Assembly: GCA_027619415.1 (NCBI GenBank)
Contig: JAQCFO010000006.1
Location: 1-60,403 of the forward strand
Direction of reading: 5' to 3'
From: Bacteroidota bacterium
Lineage (GTDB): Bacteria > Bacteroidota > Bacteroidia > Flavobacteriales > Flavobacteriaceae
DNA length: 60,403 bases
How positions within the stretch are numbered: position 1 is the first letter of the stretch; each line of letters begins with the position of its first letter. The position numbers and the translations under genes were made by a program. The notes under the pieces were generated by a model, which worked only from the letters and a program-made list of their open reading frames with translations, ran no database searches and had not been told where the DNA came from. Positions 8,859 to 17,326 of the stretch are shown piece by piece.

Positions 8859-9776
8859 ATGGAAAGAAGAAATTTTATACTTAATTCGTCTCTAGTATTA
8901 GCAGGTGTTTTATCATTTAATTCAGCATTTTCTAATCAAATTAAAATCAAAAAACATAAGTTTAATTTGAATTACGCACCACATATAGGGATGTTTAAGT
9001 ACCATGCAGGATCAGACCCAATAGACCAATTAATATTCATGTTAGATCAGGGATTTACGGCATTTGAAGATAATAACATGAAAAATAGAGATGTAGAGAT
9101 TCAAAAAAAAATAGGAGCATTTATGTTGAAAAATAACATGAAAATGGGTGTTTTCGTAGGACATACTATTTATTGGAAACAACCTAATCTGGCAGGTGGA
9201 AGTAAAGAAAAAAGATTGGAATTTTTATCAGAAATTAAATCTTCAATTGAAGTTGCTAAAAGAGTAAATGCTAAATGGATGACAGTGGTGCCTGGTCATG
9301 TAGATTTAAGATTAAATATGGGTTATCAAACTTCTAATGTCATCGAAAGCTTAAAACAAGCATCAGATTTGTTGGAGCCTCATGGATTAAAAATGGTTTT
9401 AGAGCCACTAAATTTTAGAGATCACCCAGGGTTGTTCTTGACCAAAAGTCCTCAGGCTTACGAAATTTGTAAAGCAGTTAATTCTCCTTCTTGTAAAATT
9501 TTATTTGATATTTATCATCAGCAAATTCAAGAAGGTAACTTATTGCCAAATATTGAGGCATGTTGGGATGAAATTGATTATTTTCAAATAGGAGATAATC
9601 CAGGCAGGAATGAACCTTCAACTGGTGAGATTAACTATGAAAATATTTTTAAATATATTTATAATAAAGATTTTAAAGGAATACTAGGAATGGAACACGG
9701 AAATTCAAAACCTAATAAAACAGGTGAGCAATCAGTTATTGATGCTTACAAAAAATCAGATAATTTTTTAATTTAA
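8859..9776 (+). CDS. Tat-exported TIM-barrel sugar isomerase/lyase (AP endonuclease 2 / hydroxypyruvate isomerase type)
   Basis: 305 aa. The Tat signal is ERRNFILNSSLVLAGVLSF. The (beta/alpha)8 xylose-isomerase-like barrel has the metal-site blocks of this family: VLEPLN, ILFDIYHQQ, FQIGDNPGRNEPSTG and GMEHGNS, which supply Glu, Asp, His and Glu ligands. By similarity it resembles hydroxypyruvate isomerases, but those are cytoplasmic and this one is exported. Related barrels act as eliminating or hydrating enzymes on 3-keto-glycosides beside Gfo/Idh dehydrogenases. Flanking Gfo/Idh genes on both sides (17 and 5 bp downstream spacing) support that reading. I infer a periplasmic lyase, epimerase or hydratase. 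Confidence 0.82.
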   Translation: MERRNFILNSSLVLAGVLSFNSAFSNQIKIKKHKFNLNYAPHIGMFKYHAGSDPIDQLIFMLDQGFTAFEDNNMKNRDVEIQKKIGAFMLKNNMKMGVFVGHTIYWKQPNLAGGSKEKRLEFLSEIKSSIEVAKRVNAKWMTVVPGHVDLRLNMGYQTSNVIESLKQASDLLEPHGLKMVLEPLNFRDHPGLFLTKSPQAYEICKAVNSPSCKILFDIYHQQIQEGNLLPNIEACWDEIDYFQIGDNPGRNEPSTGEINYENIFKYIYNKDFKGILGMEHGNSKPNKTGEQSVIDAYKKSDNFLI

Positions 9777-9781
9777 TAAAT

Positions 9782-11095
9782 ATGAAAAACCAACTAAATA
9801 GAAGATCTTTTGTTAAGTCAGCCGGATTAACTAGTGGCGCATTACTGACGGTTCCTTTTTCTTTAGAATCAATGGTAAACAGCTCAAATGAAAAAAAAAT
9901 TAAACTCGCACTAATTGGTTGTGGTGGAAGAGGAACTGGAGCAGCTGTTCAGGCCCTGAGAGCTGATGCGGGTGTTGAACTAGTGGCTATGGCTGATGCA
10001 TTTCCAGATCAAATAGAAAATAGTTTAAAAGCTATTTCAGAAGAATTAGATGGAGAGAGAAGAATTAAGGTTAAAGAAAAAAACAGATACTCAGGGTTTA
10101 ATGCTTATCAAAAAGCAATTGATTTAGCAGATGTGGTTATCTTAACTACTCCACCTGGATTTAGGCCTTTACATTTTGAATATGCAATAAATAATGATAA
10201 GCATATTTTTATGGAAAAACCTGTTGCCACAGATGCTAATGGGATTAGAAAAGTATTGAAGGCCGCTAAATTAGCAGAAAGTAAAAAATTAAATGTTGTA
10301 GTTGGTCTTCAAAGAAGATATCAAAAAAGCTATAAAGCAATAATTGACTTAATTGAAAAAGGAAATATTGGTAAAATAGTTTCTGGACAAGTCTATTGGA
10401 ATAGTGCTGGTGTCTGGGTTAGAAAAAGAAAACCCAGTCAGACTGAAATGGAATATCAAATGAGAAATTGGTATTATTTTAACTGGCTATGCGGAGATCA
10501 TATTTTAGAGCAACACATCCACAATATTGATGTTGCAAATTGGTTTATAGGTGAATACCCTAAATCAGCTCAGGGAATGGGAGGGCGTCAGGTTAGAAAT
10601 GGAATTGATCATGGAGAAATTTTCGATCATCATTTTGTAGAGTTTACATACCCAAGTGGCGCAGTTATTTCAAGTCAATGTAGACATCAACCTGGTACTA
10701 AGTCAAATGTAAGTGAAGTTTTTCAAGGAACTAAAGCTAGTGTATTCACATCAGGTGATAATGGTAAAATTATTGATAACAATGGAACGGAAACATACAG
10801 ATACGATTCTAGAGGAGACGAAAGTCCTTATCAAATTGAGCATAATATGTTATTTGAATCTATTAGATCAGGTGGAGTGATTAATAATGCAGAATATGCA
10901 GCAAAAACAACATTAACGGCTATTATGGGTAGAATGGCTACTTATACTGGGAAAGAAATCACTTGGGATCAAGCACTAAATTCAAAACAAGTTCTTGTTC
11001 CAGATAATTTAAGTTGGGATTCTCCCCCACCAGTATTACCTGATTCAAATGGAAGGTATGCCATACCAATTCCTGGAGTAACTAAGATAACTTAA
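9782..11095 (+). CDS. Tat-exported Gfo/Idh/MocA oxidoreductase
   Basis: 437 aa. The Tat signal is NRRSFVKSAGLTSGALL. The NAD-binding loop is GCGGRGTGA and the family lysine lies in FMEKPVATD, the canonical EKP rather than the QKP of its neighbours. The C-terminal domain contains GDHILEQHIHNIDVANW, with the conserved Asp and His residues. This subfamily is distinct from the enzymes at 4904, 6482 and 48294, so it probably handles a different step or substrate. It begins 5 bp after the TIM-barrel gene and is followed after 1 bp by the esterase gene, so it is firmly in the same operon. Confidence 0.85.
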   Translation: MKNQLNRRSFVKSAGLTSGALLTVPFSLESMVNSSNEKKIKLALIGCGGRGTGAAVQALRADAGVELVAMADAFPDQIENSLKAISEELDGERRIKVKEKNRYSGFNAYQKAIDLADVVILTTPPGFRPLHFEYAINNDKHIFMEKPVATDANGIRKVLKAAKLAESKKLNVVVGLQRRYQKSYKAIIDLIEKGNIGKIVSGQVYWNSAGVWVRKRKPSQTEMEYQMRNWYYFNWLCGDHILEQHIHNIDVANWFIGEYPKSAQGMGGRQVRNGIDHGEIFDHHFVEFTYPSGAVISSQCRHQPGTKSNVSEVFQGTKASVFTSGDNGKIIDNNGTETYRYDSRGDESPYQIEHNMLFESIRSGGVINNAEYAAKTTLTAIMGRMATYTGKEITWDQALNSKQVLVPDNLSWDSPPPVLPDSNGRYAIPIPGVTKIT

Positions 11096-11096
11096 T

Positions 11097-12008
11097 GTGA
11101 AAAAGTGTTTAATACTTGTTTTCATGTTATTAACAACAGTTAGTTGTCAAAAAGAAGATAATTCTGAAGAAATTATTAAAGAAGAAGCATGGACAACTAA
11201 AAGTTTTATTCTAAAACATAATGGACTCGATAGAAGCTATATTTTATATAAACCAGATGGTTTTCAAAATAATGCTCCTGCTCCTCTATTATTTGTTTTA
11301 CATGGATTCACTAGTTCTTCGACCACTATAATGACTTATTCTCAAATGAATAAAATTGCTGATCAGAATGGGTTTATGATTTGTTATCCTCAAGGAACTA
11401 ATTTAGCTACTGGCCAAACACATTGGAATGCTAATTTGCAAATGAGTACGATTAATGACATTGATTTTTTAGCTCAATTGGCAGTAAAATTGCAAACAGA
11501 ATATAATATTAATCCTAAGAATACTTTTGCATCTGGAATGTCAAACGGCGGCTTTATGTCGTATACACTAGGCTGTGAAAAATCAGATGTATTTAAGGCG
11601 ATTGCTTCTGTAACTGGAACAATGAGTGGATATGATTGGAATAATTGTAACCCTTCATATAAAATTCCCGTTCTACAAATTTCTGGAACTAAAGATAATA
11701 CAGTGCCGTGGGATGGAACTATGTCAGAGGCTTATGGTTGGGGAGGAGCTCCTCATATTTTAAAAATAATGGATTTTTGGGCTGATCATAATTCTACTAC
11801 GCAAATTGAAAAAATAGACTTTCCAGATATTGATAATTCTGACAATTCAACAGTTTCATTAACCAAAAGAAAGGGTAGTAGTTATAATAATGAAATTTGG
11901 TTTTATGAAGTAACTGGAGGTGGACATGATTGGCCAGGTGCTTTTGGAAATAAAGACATTAGTGCTTCTGAAGAAATTTGGAAATTTTTTAAGCAACACT
12001 TAAAGTAA
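11097..12008 (+). CDS. Lipoprotein esterase, PHB depolymerase/feruloyl esterase-like
   Basis: 303 aa, starting with GTG one base after the previous stop; the only overlapping ATG is followed at once by TGA. The lipoprotein signal ends in TVSC and is followed by QKEDNSEE, an acidic patch like the Bacteroidota surface-export signal, so the protein is probably on the cell surface. The alpha/beta-hydrolase fold shows LFVLHGF (oxyanion region), the nucleophile elbow GMSNGG, SGTKDNTVPWDG (Asp) and GGGHDWPG (His). Related enzymes remove acetyl or feruloyl groups from polysaccharides or cut polyester. A de-esterifying role on the glycan is likely. It is convergent with the DUF1501 gene, 3 bp away. 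Confidence 0.82.
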   Translation: MKKCLILVFMLLTTVSCQKEDNSEEIIKEEAWTTKSFILKHNGLDRSYILYKPDGFQNNAPAPLLFVLHGFTSSSTTIMTYSQMNKIADQNGFMICYPQGTNLATGQTHWNANLQMSTINDIDFLAQLAVKLQTEYNINPKNTFASGMSNGGFMSYTLGCEKSDVFKAIASVTGTMSGYDWNNCNPSYKIPVLQISGTKDNTVPWDGTMSEAYGWGGAPHILKIMDFWADHNSTTQIEKIDFPDIDNSDNSTVSLTKRKGSSYNNEIWFYEVTGGGHDWPGAFGNKDISASEEIWKFFKQHLK

Positions 12009-12011
12009 AGC

Positions 12012-13478
12012 TTAAATCAATAAACTTTTCTTTACTTCTCCATGAACATCAGTTAATCTAAACCTTCTTCCTTGATGTTTGTAAATCATTTTAGTATGAT
12101 CAATTCCAAATTGATTTAATATGGTTGCCTGTAAGTCATGAACATGGACAGGATCTTTAATAATATTGTAGCCAATATCATCTGTTTCTCCATAGCTAAA
12201 ACCAGGTTTAATACCTGCACCCGCCATAAAAACAGTAAACGACCTTGGGTGATGATCTCTTCCGTAAACGGTATCAGTTAATGCTCCTTGGCAGTAATTA
12301 GTTCTTCCGAATTCTCCACCCCAAACTACTAAAGTGTCTTCAAGTAATCCCCTTTGTTTTAAGTCCATAATTAGTGCAGCCGTAGGCTGATCAACATCGC
12401 TAGATTGTCCTTTAATTTGGTTAGGTAAATTTTCATGTTGATCCCAACCCATGTGATATAATTGAACAAATCTTACATCTTTTTCAATTAACCTTCTTGC
12501 TTGTATACAGTTGGCAGCGTAGGTTCCAGGCTTTTGAGCATCTGGACCATACATCTGAAGAATATGATCTGGTTCTTTAGAGATGTCCATGGTTTCTGGA
12601 ACAGAAGTTTGCATTCTATATGCCATTTCATATTGAGCTATTCTGTTAGTAATTTCTGGATCTCCAAATGAAGCTTCTTGTTCGTGGTTTAATTCAGCTA
12701 AATAATCTAACATTTTTCTTCTTTCAAAGGCTGAAACACCTTCAGGGTTTTTAAGGTACAACACAGGGTCTTTAGCGGATCTAAATTGTACACCTTGATG
12801 CAAGGAGCTTAAAAATCCGTTACCCCACAATCTCGAATATAAAGGTTGACCCTTAGGTCTTCCTGTGCCATTTGATAAAAGAACTACAAATGAGGGAAGA
12901 TTATTGTTTAAACTTCCTAGTCCGTAACTCATCCAAGAACCCATACTAGGTCTTCCAGGTTGCTGTGACCCAGTTTGAAAAAATGTTATTGCAGGGTCAT
13001 GGTTTATTGCTTCAGTATGCATTGATTTTACAAAACATAATTCATCAGCTATCTTTCCAACATAAGGCATTAAATCACTGACCCATGCTCTAGATTCACC
13101 ATACTGTTTGAAATTGTAAGCACTTCCAACAAGAGGAAATTTAGCTTGACCTGAAGTCATACCGGTTAATCTTTGCCCTTTTCTTACAGATTCTGGCAAG
13201 TCTGTTCCTCTTAATTGATTCAGCTTAGGTTTGTAATCAAATAAATCTAATTGAGAAGGTCCTCCACTTTGAAATAAATAAATAATTCTTTTAGCTTTTG
13301 GAGCAAAGTGAGGTAGGTTTAAAGTGTTATTTCCTAATGCAGAAAAAGGATCATTGGATTTCCCGAAATTAAATGGATCCATCATTGACCCTAATGCTAA
13401 ACCTCCGATACCTAAACCTGCTTTTTTTAAAAAATTTCTTCTATTATTATTTAAAAAATGTTTGTGAATTTCTTCCAT
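12012..13478 (-). CDS. DUF1501 protein (alkaline phosphatase/sulfatase-like), Tat-exported
   Basis: 488 aa. The Tat signal is NNRRNFLKKAGLGIGGLAL. DUF1501 hallmarks are IIYLFQSGGPSQLDLFDYKP at the start, LYHMGWDQHENLP in the middle and VVWGGEFGRTNYCQG followed by GRDHHPRSFTVFMAG near the end, with metal-ligand-like Asp and His residues as in the alkaline phosphatase superfamily. The gene begins 5 bp after the DUF1549/DUF1553 gene. This two-gene unit is abundant in Planctomycetes and Verrucomicrobia and is also seen in marine Bacteroidota. The function of neither protein is well established; links to polysaccharide breakdown rest on genomic context. Confidence 0.86.
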   Translation of the reverse strand: MEEIHKHFLNNNRRNFLKKAGLGIGGLALGSMMDPFNFGKSNDPFSALGNNTLNLPHFAPKAKRIIYLFQSGGPSQLDLFDYKPKLNQLRGTDLPESVRKGQRLTGMTSGQAKFPLVGSAYNFKQYGESRAWVSDLMPYVGKIADELCFVKSMHTEAINHDPAITFFQTGSQQPGRPSMGSWMSYGLGSLNNNLPSFVVLLSNGTGRPKGQPLYSRLWGNGFLSSLHQGVQFRSAKDPVLYLKNPEGVSAFERRKMLDYLAELNHEQEASFGDPEITNRIAQYEMAYRMQTSVPETMDISKEPDHILQMYGPDAQKPGTYAANCIQARRLIEKDVRFVQLYHMGWDQHENLPNQIKGQSSDVDQPTAALIMDLKQRGLLEDTLVVWGGEFGRTNYCQGALTDTVYGRDHHPRSFTVFMAGAGIKPGFSYGETDDIGYNIIKDPVHVHDLQATILNQFGIDHTKMIYKHQGRRFRLTDVHGEVKKSLLI

Positions 13479-13483
13479 AGATT

Positions 13484-15799
13484 TTAACTTTTTTGAGTTG
13501 TTTCATCTAAATTATAGATTAAAACAGATAAGGAAGTAAAAGCTTTTTCATCTGAATACTTATTAATTTCCTTCACTTCATTGAAGTAAGAATCAAGCTT
13601 TAAGAGCTCTGTCGTATTTGGAGTTCTTCCTGTGACTGTTCGGTACAATTCAATTATTTTATCTTTTATTAAAATATTTTTCTTTTCAAATATTTTTTTT
13701 GATAGATGTTCAGCTGCTAATAGATACTGTGGGTCATTCATTAGAGCTAATGACTGTAAAGGAGTGCTAGTCTTTTGTCTGACTGCTACGCAAAAATCTC
13801 TGGTTGGAGCATCAAATATCATCATTGAAGGAGGGGGGACTGTTCTTTTCCAAAATGTGTATAAACTTCTTCTAAATAAATTTTCACCAGTATCAGGGAC
13901 ATAAAATGCTAAGCTTCCACCACCACCGCCCGTAACTTCATTCCATAATCCTGGTGGTTGCATTGGTTTGACGCTAGGCCCTCCAACTTTATTAACAAGC
14001 ATCCCACTTGTAGCAAGAGCGTTGTCTCTTATCATTTCAGCTGATAATTTTTGTCTGGGATATTGCGCTAGATACATATTGTCAGAATCAATTATTACAT
14101 TCTCTTTTTTTGATTTACTAGATTGCCTGTAAGTAGAGGACATTACAATTCTTTTAATGAATTTTTTTGTATCCCATTTATCCTTTTTTTGATAAGTGTA
14201 AGCTAGCCAATCAAGAAGCTCTGGATTAATGGGCTTGCTTCCTTGACTTCCAAAATCATCTGGTGTTGCAACAATTCCGATGCCAAAAAATTGTTGCCAA
14301 ATTCTATTAACTGCAACCCTTGAGGTAAGAGGATTGTTGTCGTCAAAAAACCATTTTGATAATCCAACTCTATTAGCAGGATTGTTTTTGTTGTCAAAGG
14401 GTAAAATCACTTTAGGTGTCCCAGGATTAACCTTATTTGTTGGAGAATCATAACTTCCTCTGTTTAAAACATAAGTGTTTCTAAGATTTTCGGTCTCTTT
14501 CATTACCATTAAGGTAACATCATTAATGCTGTCGGGAAGATTTACAAAACTCAATTCATCTTTAAGATCTTCCTCAGTTATCTTTAAATTAGGTTTTGGA
14601 GCTGTTTCACCATATATGATTAAGCCTTCTTCATCTACATTGTTAAAAAAACTATAGAAACTAAAAAATTCTTCATGAGATATTGGATCGTATTTATGAG
14701 AGTGACACCTAGCGCATTCAATAGTGAGTCCCATCATTATTTTTGATGTAGTAACTGCTCTGTCAGCTACATATTCAACACGATATTCTTCAGGAACAAC
14801 TCCACCTTCTTGAGTAATTTTATGATTTCTATTAAAACCTGAAGCTAGAATTTGTTCTTTTGTTGCATTAGGTAGCATATCGCCTGCTATTTGCCATGTA
14901 ATGAATTTATCATAAGGTAAATTTTTATTATATGCATGAATCACCCAATCTCTCCAAGGCCACATAATTCTTTCTTGATCATCTTGATAACCATGGCTAT
15001 CACCATATCTAGCTAAATCCATCCAGATTGAAGCCATTCTTTCACCATAGGATTTAGAAGAGAGTAGTTTATCGACAATGTTTTCGTAGGCATCTTTAGA
15101 TTCATTTTTTAAGAAATTATTTATGTCATTTAACGATGGTGGTAGTCCTGTTAAATCAAAATATAATCTTCTAATAACAATTTCTTTTTCTTCTGCTTTA
15201 GAAGGCTTTAATCCTTTACTTTCTAGTTTATTTGATATAAAAAAATCAATTTCATTACTACACCAATTTGAAAAATCTGTTTTTGGAATTTCAGGAAGAT
15301 TTGGTTTTGAGTAAGACCAGTGTGGTTCCCATTTAGCACCCTGTTCTATCCAGCTTTTAAGCGTTACTTTTTCGTTATTAGTAAGTATAAGGTTAGACTC
15401 AGGCGGTGGCATTACCTCACTAACATTATCGTTGTAAATTCTTTTAATAAGTTCACTTTCATGAGGGGTTTCTCTATTAATAATATACTTATCAACATCG
15501 TCTTTAATAGAACTGTAAAACCCTTGTTCTAAATCTAGTCTTAAACCAGCTTTTCTTGCTTTTTCATCAGGGCCATGACAAGTATAACATTTGTCAGAAA
15601 GAATAGGTTTAACATCAAAATTAAAATTTATATAACCAGAAGTGTTGTTATTTAAATAGGTATTGGTTGTAAAAGTATTTTCTTCAGAAATATTAATGAA
15701 AGTTTCAGAAGGTATATTCGAAAGAAATTTAAATAATAATATTCCAATAAAAGGAATTAAAAAATATCCTAAAAGCTGATGGTTTGTATTGTTTTTCAC
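13484..15799 (-). CDS. PSCyt1-DUF1549-DUF1553 protein with c-type heme site
   Basis: 771 aa. One N-terminal hydrophobic anchor (about residues 9-26) is followed by a planctomycete-type cytochrome C domain with a single heme motif, CYTCH (Cys71, Cys74, His75). DUF1549 follows (WCSNEIDFFI, RRLYFDLTGLPPS, ARYGDSHGYQ, ARCHSHKYDPIS), then DUF1553 (SRVAVNRIWQQFFG, STYRQSS, and a C-terminal region around DAPTRDFC). It is shorter than many relatives, which often carry a LamG insert. The heme suggests electron transfer in the periplasm. The partner DUF1501 gene follows after 5 bp. Family is clear; the reaction is not known. Confidence 0.87.
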   Translation of the reverse strand: MKNNTNHQLLGYFLIPFIGILLFKFLSNIPSETFINISEENTFTTNTYLNNNTSGYINFNFDVKPILSDKCYTCHGPDEKARKAGLRLDLEQGFYSSIKDDVDKYIINRETPHESELIKRIYNDNVSEVMPPPESNLILTNNEKVTLKSWIEQGAKWEPHWSYSKPNLPEIPKTDFSNWCSNEIDFFISNKLESKGLKPSKAEEKEIVIRRLYFDLTGLPPSLNDINNFLKNESKDAYENIVDKLLSSKSYGERMASIWMDLARYGDSHGYQDDQERIMWPWRDWVIHAYNKNLPYDKFITWQIAGDMLPNATKEQILASGFNRNHKITQEGGVVPEEYRVEYVADRAVTTSKIMMGLTIECARCHSHKYDPISHEEFFSFYSFFNNVDEEGLIIYGETAPKPNLKITEEDLKDELSFVNLPDSINDVTLMVMKETENLRNTYVLNRGSYDSPTNKVNPGTPKVILPFDNKNNPANRVGLSKWFFDDNNPLTSRVAVNRIWQQFFGIGIVATPDDFGSQGSKPINPELLDWLAYTYQKKDKWDTKKFIKRIVMSSTYRQSSKSKKENVIIDSDNMYLAQYPRQKLSAEMIRDNALATSGMLVNKVGGPSVKPMQPPGLWNEVTGGGGGSLAFYVPDTGENLFRRSLYTFWKRTVPPPSMMIFDAPTRDFCVAVRQKTSTPLQSLALMNDPQYLLAAEHLSKKIFEKKNILIKDKIIELYRTVTGRTPNTTELLKLDSYFNEVKEINKYSDEKAFTSLSVLIYNLDETTQKS

Positions 15800-15857
15800 T
15801 ATTATCTAAAGTTATAAAAAACTAATAAGAAAGTAAATCAAACTTATTAGAGTTATT

Positions 15858-16553
15858 TTAATTTTTTAAAGCATCTAGAATTAATTTTTCCATTACTTTA
15901 TACCCGGCTAAATTTGGATGAACCAAATCATCTGCGGAAGTATAATCAGGAACTTTTAAACCTCCTTTAGAATCAGACATTGAGGAGTAATAATCAACGT
16001 AAGTTATCTCTTTTTCAACACAGTAATTTTTTAAAATGAAATTTAACTTAGCTACTTTTGGACCAGGGTCTAAACCAGGAGACCACGGAAAATCAATTGC
16101 AGGTAAAGTAGAACAAATGTAAACAGTAATATTATTAGCAATTGCAATTTCGGCCATTGAAATTATATTTTCAGCAGTGTTTTCAGTAGATATTGGTCCG
16201 GTATTTCCAGCAACATCATTTATCCCCGCCATGATTACTACCGCCTTGGGATTTAAATTAACAACATCAGGTTTAAATCTTATAAGCATTTGAGGTGTAG
16301 TTTGGCCACTAATTCCTCGATTAATAAATGGATTATTTATAAAAAAATCTTTATCAAAATTAGACCATCCTTCTGTTATTGAATTTCCCATAAAAACAAC
16401 ACGATTTGGGTCATTTATTTTTTTAAGTTCAGAATTGCTTCCCTCGTATTTTTTTAGATGAGCCCAATCCATGGGGTCTGGCCAAACATCTTGTGCAGTA
16501 TTACTCATAATTGAAAATAAAAAAATTAGTAATAATATTTTGTTGTATTTCAT
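15858..16553 (-). CDS. SGNH/GDSL-family esterase, exported
   Basis: 231 aa with an N-terminal signal peptide (hydrophobic to about residue 20). The four SGNH blocks are readable: FMGNSITEGW (nucleophile Ser), NRGISGQTT (Gly), IMAGINDV (Asn) and ADDLVHPN (Asp and His). Relatives remove acetyl groups from carbohydrates or hydrolyse lipids. It is the last gene of a four-gene unit (DUF4212 protein, symporter, esterase, this gene) and overlaps the preceding esterase by 4 bp. With two esterases translationally linked to an acetate-type symporter, deacetylation of a polysaccharide and uptake of the released acid is a reasonable inference. Confidence 0.85.
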   Translation of the reverse strand: MKYNKILLLIFLFSIMSNTAQDVWPDPMDWAHLKKYEGSNSELKKINDPNRVVFMGNSITEGWSNFDKDFFINNPFINRGISGQTTPQMLIRFKPDVVNLNPKAVVIMAGINDVAGNTGPISTENTAENIISMAEIAIANNITVYICSTLPAIDFPWSPGLDPGPKVAKLNFILKNYCVEKEITYVDYYSSMSDSKGGLKVPDYTSADDLVHPNLAGYKVMEKLILDALKN

Positions 16554-17326
16554 TGTTTTTTAGATTTTGAGTGTATCCATTTTAAAAAATTTTTTTCTTC
16601 AAAAGCATTATCCCAACTATTATGACCAACATTCTCATAGAAAGTAATTTTCGGACTCCCTCCAGCCTCAATAATAGCTTTAGCCATTTTTAAAGAATGT
16701 TTAGGACTAACCACTGTATCATCAGAACCATGAAAAATCCAAATAGGAACTTTGTCGGCGAATAACTTAGCTAACTGAGGAATCCCATTTCCACAAATAG
16801 GAGTTGCAGCAGCAAACATATTTGGTCTTCTAAATAATATTTCAAAAGTACCCATACCACCCATTGACAATCCACTTACATAAACCTTTTGTTTATTTAC
16901 CTGTTTTTTTTCTACAAAATTATCCATTAACTTTATCACTAGTCCTAGACTCTTATTAGGTTTTGTAATGTTTTGATTAAAAGTTTTATTCCATAGATCA
17001 GATGTTAAACCGGGCCATCTGTCATTTTCTGAACATTGAGGAAATATTACCCAAGAATTATATTTTTCTCTATTTTCTTTTTTCAAAAATAATTTTGCGC
17101 CATGTGTTAGTTGAGAAAAATTATCATTTCCTCTTTCACCAGATCCATGTAAAAACAAATGAACAGGATATTGTTTATTAGGATTGTAGTTGTTAGGTTT
17201 CAAAATCCTATACCTAAGGGTATCTTCATTTTGAATGAAAATTTCTTTTTTAAATAAATCTAAATTTTGAGCAGTAATGTTAGATATAAAAAATAAAGTA
17301 ATAATTAGGGTTATTTTTTTTTTCAT
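16550..17326 (-). CDS. Exported alpha/beta-hydrolase esterase (PHB depolymerase/phospholipase-like)
   Basis: 258 aa with a signal peptide (MKKKITLIITLFFISNITAQ). The oxyanion region is VHLFLHGSGERG, the nucleophile elbow GLSMGGMGT, the acid GSDDTVV and the catalytic histidine GHNSWDNAF. This pattern matches the small prolyl-oligopeptidase-like or carbohydrate esterase families that cluster with polysaccharide-degrading genes. Its start abuts the symporter stop with no gap, and its end overlaps the SGNH esterase by 4 bp. A periplasmic de-esterifying role is inferred; the acyl group cannot be read from sequence. Confidence 0.82.
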   Translation of the reverse strand: MKKKITLIITLFFISNITAQNLDLFKKEIFIQNEDTLRYRILKPNNYNPNKQYPVHLFLHGSGERGNDNFSQLTHGAKLFLKKENREKYNSWVIFPQCSENDRWPGLTSDLWNKTFNQNITKPNKSLGLVIKLMDNFVEKKQVNKQKVYVSGLSMGGMGTFEILFRRPNMFAAATPICGNGIPQLAKLFADKVPIWIFHGSDDTVVSPKHSLKMAKAIIEAGGSPKITFYENVGHNSWDNAFEEKNFLKWIHSKSKKQ

